Below are positions 21,791 to 29,684 of a DNA stretch of 29,684 nucleotides, piece by piece. Position 1 is the stretch's first letter. The number at the start of each line of letters is the position of its first letter. A model generated the notes under the pieces. It saw only the letters and a program-made list of their open reading frames with translations, did not search any database and was not told the origin of the DNA. The DNA lies in contig WOGZ01000369.1 in NCBI GenBank assembly GCA_009733775.1, forward strand, positions 1 to 29,684, written 5' to 3'. The DNA is from Alectoria sarmentosa. Its lineage: Eukaryota > Ascomycota > Lecanoromycetes > Lecanorales > Parmeliaceae. Position numbers and translations under genes: made by a program.

Positions 21791-22753
21791 TAAATTTTTT
21801 TTCGTCGTTAATTTTAAAAAAATCGTTATTATAATTTTAAAAAAGCGTTTATCATTTGCAAAATTAATTTAATGTTATTATTTAATACTTATAATAATTT
21901 CAAAAAAGCGATATTATTAATTCTCACATTTCGAATAATCGATCGAATTTATTTACAAAATCTCAATTATCAATCTTAACGTCCTTTACGAATAAATTCC
22001 GATTTATCAAAATTCAATTTAAAATTAATTTATCGCTATTGCATCTGTGATCATAAACTTTACGAATTTTTTTTCGAATAACTTATATTTACGTGCGATT
22101 CAAATTTATTCAATTATTCACGAGAATTCTTTAATAATATGACTTTCAAATGCTTTCAAATGCTTTTAAACGTTATCACAATTATCATATTTATACTTTT
22201 AAACTTCATTCTTTTGAAAATTATTATCATTATTATTATCATCATTATCGTCGCAATATATCGATCATAATTTGTATACACTTTATTAATCATTATTGTC
22301 AAACATTAATGTTTTAAAACGACCCCCGCAGGTCTTATAATCGATCGCATATATGCATATACAATTCGAAATATTTCGTTCAATCGAAAAATTTATTCTC
22401 ACATATATTTATCGATCGTATATTATTCGATTTTCGATATGCATCAAATAATCTATAAATAAATTTATCAAAAAACGGTTTTTCGTCAAAAAGTGTGTTT
22501 TTTTTCTATATAACGTCGTGACGAATATGTTCAAAAGAATATAATCGTTTTCAAGTTTCGATTTTCTTCGAATTCGATTTTTTCTTTGAATTTTCATTGT
22601 TTTTATCCAATTTTAAACATCGCGAATTTCGAATCTCATATTTGAATTTTGGAAAGTTTAAAGAATATAAAAAATGATAAAAAAAATATAAAATGTTTTC
22701 ACACGTTAATTTTTCACTTTTATAATGCGAAATTTAGATTTAAAAAGATGCGA
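21791..22753 (+). other. B2 3' tail, conserved with A1, A2 and B3
   Basis: It matches the other tails from about 21918 onward. The open frame seen in B3 and A2 is present here with one stop (NLKLIYRYC.C.HKLYEFFFE near 22017-22080). A GC-rich island ACCCCCGCAGGTC (about 22322) marks a weakly mutated patch. The minus-strand open frame 22409-22597 is not supported by any homology I know. Confidence 0.7.
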
Positions 22754-22764
22754 GCGAAGAAAAA
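22754..22764 (+). other. Polypurine tract of B2
   Basis: GCGAAGAAAAA directly precedes the 3' LTR, matching the tract of B1. Confidence 0.75.
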
Positions 22765-22899
22765 TGTTGAAATTCGAATAACGTGACGTCAAGCCTTGAC
22801 GGTCACGTGCGCAAATTAATGCGCTCATATGTAGATCGCTCTTTCTTTCGTAATACTCTTAAAACAATACAACTAAGTGTTCTACTCCATATTTTGACA
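22765..22899 (+). repeat. 3' LTR of B2 (135 bp)
   Basis: It starts TGTTGAAATTCGAATAACG and ends ATATTTTGACA and pairs with 1290-1424. It contains a 15-base inverted repeat CGTCAAGCCTTGACG (22787-22801) next to GGTCACGTGCGC, with an E-box core at 22804-22809. Confidence 0.93.
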
Positions 22900-22904
22900 A
22901 AGTT
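22900..22904. repeat. Target-site duplication of B2, right copy (AAGTT)
   Basis: It pairs with AAGTC at 1285-1289; the single difference is C to T. Confidence 0.85.
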
Positions 22905-25900
22905 ACATATTTCCCTTAATGTAAAATATTCATATTATCTTAAAGGGGCTAGGCGTTCGCAAAATGAAGAGTTCACGATTCATATAAGAAAGATTATTCG
23001 AGAATCTTCGTTCGCAAATTGTTTTATATCTGTTAATCCTTGAAAATGATTTTAAACGTGTTTTAATAGCGCATTTCATCAAATAACGTATATAAAAGAA
23101 TATGACATTAATAAAACGTCAATCCGAATACATTATTAAAATGATATTTTGAAAATTATATTGTAAAATGTCGCTATGCTCTCTTCGCATATATTTTTAA
23201 TAATATATAACGCAAGATGAAGATTTTACAGCACGTTAAACGAGGTTTAACGAAACGATGCTCATAATCAAAAAAAAAATTCGGGCTTAAAATAATTAAT
23301 AAAGATAATAATTACATTAACGACATTATAATTAAAGGTCTTATAATTTAATAATAAAGCGCGTCGACCCTCTTTTCGTTACACTTCTTATTAAAATGTT
23401 AAAAAATTCTCATTATCTTAATGAAAATTGTCATAGAAAACTCGACGAGGTTTTAAATTCGAATCTTAATTCGATTAATATTAATGTACTTTTTTTGAAG
23501 AAAATCATTACGCTTTATTTAATTCTTTTTTCTTAAATACGACATTCATAATTATCGTGATATATCTTTTTTATAATCGTCGATATTTCGCATTTATCTT
23601 GAAAATATTAATAATGCGCATTTAATGTATCGCATTATTAATTTCTTTTACGCTTTTATTTTCTTTTAAAAACATATTATTTTTTTATTATTTTTATTAA
23701 CGTGTATTATCGACTCTTTAAGCGAAAAACTTGAATTCAATTAATAAAAAAAAAGTTGACAAATAAGGCTTAAATTTTTAATTATAATTTTTATATTATT
23801 TAAATTTATCTTTAATAAAAAGAAGAGCGATATTTGATAGTTTAATATCAATATATCAAAGTCGCTTTTTTGATATTTGATTTTTTGAAAAAACTTTATA
23901 TAAGTTACATCTCTTATAAACAAATAGTTTTTATAAAAATGTTATATATTTTATTTTATTTTTAAAAAGAGATTGCGCGCAATAAAGCATTTAAAGAAAT
24001 AAAACGCGAAGAAATAAACACTTTTTATATATAAATCATGATATTTATTTATAATTTGACCTGAAAAACAAATTGAAAGCGATAATGAAAATGAAAAACA
24101 ATGTTTAAACAGAAATCATAAATAAACGTATATCGTTATACACCTTTATTATTGACGTGAAGCATAATTTTTCACATATTTATAAAAAATGATTTCAAAA
24201 TAATAACATTTTTAAAAATGTTATAGATGTCGTTGTTAAATTTACGATTGATGAAAATATATCAATAAAAACTTTTTCAATTTTATCATTTTTTATTGCA
24301 TTTATTTAATTCATGTTCAAAAACTCATTTTGAAATGATTAATTCATTATTTAATGTAAATAATCGATAATAATAACAAAACTTTTATTTCGACAGATTG
24401 TCAATTTGTAATATATAAAAACACAATTTATAAGGAAAAAAAGTGATAGAAATAATTGACTCTTTATGATATAATAAAGTTTTTTTTGATTTTTAAAACA
24501 TTTTATAAATTTGTTTCGTTAAATGAATATCGTGAACATAAATTCGCTTTTGAATTGTTTTATTATCGCATATTATGAGAATCGCCTGCTTCGCAAAATA
24601 AATGTTATATATTATATTTCATAATGCAACATCTTTATTTCAACATAAAATAATTCAATAAATTTTCACTTAATAATATAAGATGCAATAAAATATAATG
24701 TTTTCATAAAATCGTAATAATAAATAAAACAACGTTATATATATAGCGTTATACAAATGTTGAAAAAAATAAAATGATCATTTTTAAAATAATAAAAAGA
24801 TTTTAACATAAACAGTCACGCAAATAATCACATTTATTTTGAAAATGAAATTCTTAAAAAGATATAATTAACATAAGAGAATACTTCAATGCGAAAAGCT
24901 TTATAAAAAACGTATATTTAGTAATGTTTTTAATAATATCGCTTTTATTATTTTTGATGTAATCGCGAATCTTTAATTACGAATCATTAACATCGATATC
25001 AAAAAAAGCGAAAAGCATAGAATCATATTTTCATATTTTAAATCGAACAAATTTTGCAATTACTCTTATTTCAATTAATTTTTTTATTTTTTTATAATCG
25101 CATTTTTTTATATAAATTTAATAATTATTATATAAAACATTATTTTAAATTTAATTAGATATATAAAACGATAACGTATTTTAAATTTATCGAAACTCGC
25201 GCGTGTATTTGCGAAGACGTTATTATCCTTCAATTTTTTTAAAAAAAAACCTTTAGTAACATTATTTAAATTTCGAGAAAAACGCAATATGTTATATTTT
25301 ATCGTTATTCTTCAACAAAGCGACTTCTTTTTCAAGCTTTTAAAAAATTTCATCATCGACATTATTAAATAATATGTTACGATTTTATACACATATATTT
25401 TCTTCTTTTTAATTGATTAATAGCGTTAAATAATTTATAATCAAATTATAAAATGCGAGTTTACAATCATTATCTATTTTGATTTTTTTTATTAAAATCA
25501 TTATCATTTTTTCGAATTGACGAAGTAATGCGATGATTCTTTTGTGATATTAAACGTTTAATGATATTTTTTGTAATTTGAATGCGTAATCTTTTTATAT
25601 TGATTTTACGCGTGTTATCATTATTTTTTTTATTAAATATCGATTTAATTGTCGCGAGATTGAGAGAGAATTAAGATTGCGAATTTTTAAATGTAATGTT
25701 TGCTTCTATAAATATGATATGATAAAAATTGTGTAATAAATTTATATATTTGATTTCGTACGTAAAATGAATGATTTTGTTTTATTTAAAAAATAAAGAT
25801 GATGAATAAATTTGAAAAATAAAAAACGAAAAAGTTTGAAAAGTAATAATTTTTTATTAAACCTTAACAGCTTGACAGCTTAAATAATAATATTTTTTCA

Positions 25901-27904
25901 ATATTATATATCGTTAATATTGTCGCATATATCGTAATTATATTATTAATATTATTATTAAAAAGCATATAAATTAATCTTTTGATTTAATTTGTTTACG
26001 ATTTTTATATAAGTCATTTATCATAATTTATTAACTCTTCAACGTATTTTAAAACATTTAATATCTTTTCATTAATGTTGTTATCTTTCGATATTTATGA
26101 AATATCGATAATAAACAAGTTTTGATACGTTAAAAGTATAAACAAATGTGTACGTTAACAATTTACGCATAATAATTTTGCGCACGTTTCAAAAGTCCTT
26201 CTTTTAAACATAATGTTAGAAATTTAAATTATTTCATTATTTATGATTTTAAGTTTATTATCAAAAAAGATCTTATGCATATAAAATACGATTAATATAT
26301 GTTATTAATTAATGCAATAACTTGAAAATGAAGTAAATAATATAAATTATTATATTTATAAAATGAAATATGAATATGCTTGAATTTTGAAAATTAAAAT
26401 ATATAAATGCGTTTTCTTCGTTTTTTTTAAAATTATATAACATTAATGATGATAATAAAATTATGTTAATAACATTACGATAACGTGCATTGCGATAATT
26501 TATATAATAATTATTTAACATTTTAATTTATAATTTCGATATTAATATGATCTTTTTAATCATTTTCACAACATTTTCAAAATTAACGATTTTATTTCAT
26601 ATTTTCAAGTCTTCTTTTTTAATCATCAATAACATTTATATTTTTTATTTAATTCTCGACGTTTTAATCATATTATATAATCAATTTTCGCTTATATATT
26701 TACATTCAAAATCACGATTATTGAATTTTAAATTTTTCCGCTTGATTTTTCCGCTCGTTATAATATAATAAATCATAAATCTTTTGAAAATATAACGTCG
26801 ATTTAAGAAATTAAAGAATGATCAATTATAAAATGTTCGAAATTTGATTTTGAGATTTAAATTCGTTATTTAAAAGCGATAACGTATAAATGAATTCAAA
26901 TAAAAAAACGAGCATAAATGATATAATTATAAAATTAATATGTTTAATAAATCTGTGAAAAGTGTTGAGGAAACGATATATTTATATTATTTGAAATTGT
27001 TATTAATAATAATGTAAATGTAAGTTTTTCGATGTTAACGCGCGAACTTTTATTGATTTTTTAAAACGTTATTTTTGTTTTTGATAATTTGTTCGAAGAC
27101 ATTAAGATTGTGATAACAAAAGATTCAATATATATAATTTTGATTAATGATATTAACTTTTTATCGTCAAATCTCGTTATCATTATTTTATTCAATATTT
27201 CTTTATCTTTCGAATCTCTATAATAAGATTTTTCAAATAATTTTAATGAATTAACACAAAACGAATTTATTATATTTTTTGATTTAAATATATTATCTTC
27301 TTCACGACGTTCATTTATAATAAATCTTTCGAAAAAAATATCGCATAAATAAGCGATTTAAAAAATAAAAACGTTCTTAATAATATTAAATTTATAATAA
27401 GAAACTTTTAATATTACACGACAATATTATTAGAATTTATTTAAAATATTTGATCTATTAAAAGATTTATAAACGCTTAAAAATCTTTCGCGTTTTATAA
27501 TAATTTTTAAAAAATACGTTAATGCGCAATTATCGTTGATGAAATTATGATATTAAAAAACAAACGTAATATAAAAATAGTTCTCGACGGAAAACAAGTA
27601 AAAAAAGATTCGAATAATAAAAAATATAATATATTTTTTCGATTTCATTAAGTTTTTTCAAATTGTGTTTTTATCGATTGAATTTCGCGTTAAAATTTAT
27701 ATAAAAATGATTTTTTTCGTTAATTAATTCTTTAAATCTTATTATTTTTTAATTGAATTTTATTTATCAAATCTTATTTCGATGAATATGTTTTTCATTT
27801 TAATTAAATTTCGATTTTTCTTTTTGATATCGTTTATTATTATTATAAAATAAAAGATTATTTTTGTTAAAAAGATCGTAGATTTCACATAATATAAATT
27901 ATTG
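22905..27904. other. AT-rich region of about 5 kb, no recognisable gene
   Basis: This is the right flank of the B2 target. I find no LTR, tail block, reverse transcriptase or other domain in it, and the open frames at 23741-23923, 26309-26521 and 26547-26768 resemble nothing known and are dominated by Ile, Phe, Leu, Asn and Lys, as expected by chance at this base content. A small GC-richer relic lies at 22941-23040. A stretch around 27065-27220 stays open for about 55 codons in one plus frame but is unidentified. It may be a fully decayed older element. Confidence 0.55.
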
Positions 27905-28098
27905 CAATTGATCGAACCACGCCCTTAGGGTGGGTAGAGCCTGAAGCATCGTCTAAGAGTGAATGAATTATTTCTTTTCTCGCTTCTGTGAAAGCTCTTT
28001 CGTCTGATTGATTCCCACATTACGAGTAATCGACCGAGTCTATTCGCAAAATCTCAAATATCAATCTTAACGTTCCATGCGAACAAACTCCGATTTAT

Positions 28099-28440
28099 CA
28101 AAACTCAACCTGAAACTAATTTATCGTTATTGCATTTATAATCACAAACTTTGCGAACTTTTTTTCAAAAAACTTATATTTACGTTCGATTCAAATTTGA
28201 GATCTGCGCCGTTATTTATAAAGTCGTTATCGTCGAATTTTTCATTAATTGTTTTAAACATTTTTCAAAATTCAATTTAAAGCTAATTTATCGTTATTGC
28301 GATTATAATTATAAACTTTATGAGTATTTATTCAAAAGACCTATATTTACGATCGATCGATCGATTTTGAAATCTGCGCCCTCATTCAAAAGATCGTTAT
28401 CGTCGATTTTTTCATTAATTGTCTTAAATATTCTTATTCA
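28099..28440 (+). repeat. Tandem duplication in the A2 tail (period about 167 bp)
   Basis: CTAATTTATCGTTATTGC and the following sequence occur twice, in a unit starting at 28099 and again in one starting at 28266. Both units continue through CTGCGCC and ATCGTCGA.TTTTTCATTAATTG-like words. A1, B2 and B3 have the segment only once. The units differ by small indels and substitutions, and the second holds a GATCGATCGATCGAT run (about 28351). Confidence 0.8.
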
Positions 28441-28814
28441 AACCATCATACTTATATCTTTTAAAATTTTCATATTTATTTTCTCGAACGCTATTGCCGC
28501 CATCACCATCATTATTATTATCGATTATAATTTATATGCACTCTATCGATCATTACTATCAAATATCAATTTTTTAAAACGATTTTATAAATCTTATAAT
28601 CGATCGCATATATACATATATAATTCGAAACTTTTTCATTTAATCGAAATATTACTCTCACATATATTTTTTAATTATATATTAATCGATTTTTAATATG
28701 CATTAAATAATTTGCAAATAAATTTATTAAAAAACGATTTTTCGTTAAAAAGTGAATTTTTTTATATAAAACACTATAACGAATATATTTCAAAAAACAT
28801 AATCATTTTCAAAG

Positions 28815-28850
28815 AAAAAAAAAAAAAAAAAAAATTCGACTTCGAATTTT
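28815..28850. repeat. Poly-A run plus hairpin in the A2 tail
   Basis: A run of about 20 A residues ends in AAAATTCGA, which pairs with TCGAATTTT over two unpaired bases (28831-28850). It corresponds to the A1 structure at 19269-19309, with both arms changed so that pairing is kept. Confidence 0.65.
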
Positions 28851-29071
28851 CACTCTTTCTACTCAATTTTGAACATCGCGAGTTTTAAATTTTATAATTT
28901 ATATCTGAGTCATTATGAGGCGTTTTTGATTACTTTTTCGAATTTTTTCGACTTTTTCGACTTTCACTTTTCTTATTTAACGTTCAAATTATATAATATC
29001 TCGAATAAAAGAAATAAGAAAAATGATTCAAATACTTTAATTTTTCGAGCTGCAATGCAATCATGTGAGAG

Positions 29072-29206
29072 TGTTGAAATATGTTAATTATTAAATATAA
29101 AAGATTTGTCGAGGCAAGAAAGATTTATCGAAACTTAACACATTTTGTATTTAAGATGCTTTATTATAGTTATTTAATCAATTAAGTATTTCATTTACTT
29201 TTAACA
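29072..29206 (+). repeat. 3' LTR of A2 (about 135 bp)
   Basis: It starts TGTTGAAATATGTTAATT, ends TTTACTTTTAACA and matches the A1 LTRs with transitions and a two-base length difference. The preceding GTGAGAG is the counterpart of the A1 purine tract. The following bases ATTTC do not match the flank of the A1 5' LTR, so it is not the partner of 5456-5592. Confidence 0.92.
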
Positions 29207-29493
29207 ATTTCGCTATTTGTGAAACGAGAAAGAAATTATAATATATTATATATTACGAGCGTATTTTACTATTCTACCCGTTTAATATATTTTAAGCCTC
29301 ATTATATACGATTAAAAAGTTCGATTTATAACGATTATTTAACAGTTTTTCATCGATTATACAATCGTTATTCAATCGTTATTCAATCAATCAAAAAACC
29401 CAACGTCTTTTTTAAAACCAAAAGCGGTTGAATAACCTTTACAACGTTATTGATTAATGAACCATTAAACAACCGTTTTTTGGTTTTTTGATT
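29207..29493. other. Spacer to the right of A2, no gene seen
   Basis: It is moderately AT-rich. The open frame 29219-29431 (70 codons) has no recognisable feature. The spacer contains one arm and the interior of the inverted repeat described next. Confidence 0.5.
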
Positions 29494-29494
29494 G
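29388..29494. repeat. Perfect 13-bp inverted repeat enclosing 81 bp
   Basis: CAATCAAAAAACC (29388-29400) is the exact reverse complement of GGTTTTTTGATTG (29482-29494). It could be the ends of a very small inverted-repeat element or a chance fold; no clear target duplication flanks it. Confidence 0.5.
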
Positions 29495-29684
29495 TCACAT
29501 ATTCATTCTCATCACATACTCGTGATCATCGCAATCACATATTCATGACCGTATTCATTGTATTCATATGATCATGGCCGTACCCATTACAACCACATGG
29601 TCATGGCCGTATCCACTGCAACCACATGGTCATGGCCGTACCCACTGCAACCACATGGTCATGGCCGTACCCACTGCAACCACA
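29494..29684. repeat. 29-bp minisatellite, running off the right edge
   Basis: Clean units start at 29592, 29621 and 29650, with a partial unit from 29679; the core is CATGGCCGTACCCACTGCA preceded by ACCACATGGT. To the left, units at 29563 and 29534 keep the 29-base spacing but are increasingly AT-shifted (for example CCGTACCCACTGCA to CCGTATTCATTGTA). Still more degenerate units of 23 and 17 bases lie at 29511 and 29494. The period is not a multiple of three; the plus strand of the clean units is open, the minus strand is closed by a TGA in each pass. Full length lies beyond the window. Confidence 0.92.

Larger units (their letters stand above)
1290..22899 (+). mobile_element. B2: outermost nested copia-type LTR retrotransposon, inactivated
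   Basis: It is bounded by two 135-bp LTRs with a 5-bp target duplication, and it is interrupted by A1 (5456-19673). Without A1 and one duplication copy it is about 7.39 kb. The order gag, integrase, reverse transcriptase, RNase H places it in Ty1/copia. The integrase is split by A1 and resumes in the same frame at 19679, which supports this pairing of distant parts. All coding frames carry many stops, mostly TAA at sites expected to encode Gln or Trp. The plus strand is depleted in G. Confidence 0.9.
27905..29206 (+). mobile_element. A2: 5'-truncated A-type element (end of RNase H, 3' tail, 3' LTR)
   Basis: From about 27908 it aligns base for base with A1 from 18521 (end of RNase H) through the tail to the LTR. 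Its first 200 bases are nearly unmutated: the 60 bases 27901-27960 contain 30 G/C, while the 60 bases before contain 8. Nothing to the left of 27905 matches the A1 reverse transcriptase or RNase H, so the element is cut here. Its tail carries a duplication of about 167 bp (separate entry), and this keeps a frame of 181 codons open (28151-28696), which I do not claim as a gene. Confidence 0.85.

Noticed and set aside
614..27904. 614-1284 plus 22905-27904 as the missing 5' part of A2
   Set aside because: The summed length would fit a 7-kb element, but there is no A-type LTR or primer site near 614 and no reverse transcriptase or RNase H before 27905.
28151..28696. Longest open frame of the window (181 codons)
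   Set aside because: It spans the A2-specific duplication and is not present as such in the related tails. I treat it as remnant or chance; the shared shorter frame is reported as a finding.
5456..29206. A1 5' LTR paired with the LTR at 29072-29206
   Set aside because: The flank after 29206 (ATTTC) does not match TTATC, while the flank after 19673 (TCATC) does, and the B2 integrase resumes only after 19673.
1..29684. A mitochondrial or bacterial genome using TGA as Trp
   Set aside because: TAA interrupts the frames as often as TGA, at expected Gln and Trp sites. Nested LTR elements with 5-bp duplications are nuclear and eukaryotic, and no organelle gene is seen.
1..29684. CRISPR array, tRNA, rRNA or operon-type signals
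   Set aside because: The only regular arrays are the 11-bp and 29-bp tandem repeats without spacers. I saw no tRNA cloverleaf or rRNA words.

Overview
The window looks like an AT-rich, repeat-filled block from the nuclear genome of a filamentous ascomycete (or a fungus with a comparable repeat-mutating process). I see no intact host gene. Everything recognisable is LTR retrotransposon sequence of the Ty1/copia order (Gag, protease, integrase, reverse transcriptase, RNase H). It has been so heavily hit by C-to-T / G-to-A transitions, as in repeat-induced point mutation (RIP), that every long frame is full of TAA and TGA stops. The short open frames left over are mostly chance or shadows of decayed Gag-Pol frames.

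Layout. 1-613 is the 3' end of one element (B1) with its 3' LTR. 614-1284 is AT-rich flank. 1290-22899 is a three-level nest. The outermost element, B2 (LTRs 1290-1424 and 22765-22899, duplication AAGTC/AAGTT), was entered in the C-terminal part of its integrase by A1 (LTRs 5456-5592 and 19537-19673, duplication TTATC/TCATC). A1 was in turn entered in the middle of its integrase catalytic core by B3 (LTRs 8951-9075 and 16012-16136, perfect duplication GCTTT). Removing each insert plus one duplication copy lets the interrupted integrase resume in the same frame. 22905-27904 is AT-rich DNA in which I recognise nothing. 27905-29206 is a 5'-truncated relative of A1 (A2), whose first 200 bases largely escaped mutation. 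29207-29493 is a short spacer. 29494-29684 is a 29-bp minisatellite that runs off the window and goes from intact (right) to AT-decayed (left).

Biology. All three 5' LTRs are followed directly by a 12-mer that can be read as a mutated complement of the initiator-tRNA-Met anticodon region, which suggests half-tRNA priming as in Drosophila copia. The mutation pattern spares CpG and is strand-asymmetric: the plus strand of B3 has lost mainly C, while the plus strands of A1 and B2 have lost mainly G. Four elements with different LTRs and diverged coding regions share a well-conserved 3' non-coding tail of about 0.9 kb, part of which stays open as a reading frame. Names A1, A2, B1, B2 and B3 are mine; A and B denote the two LTR types.
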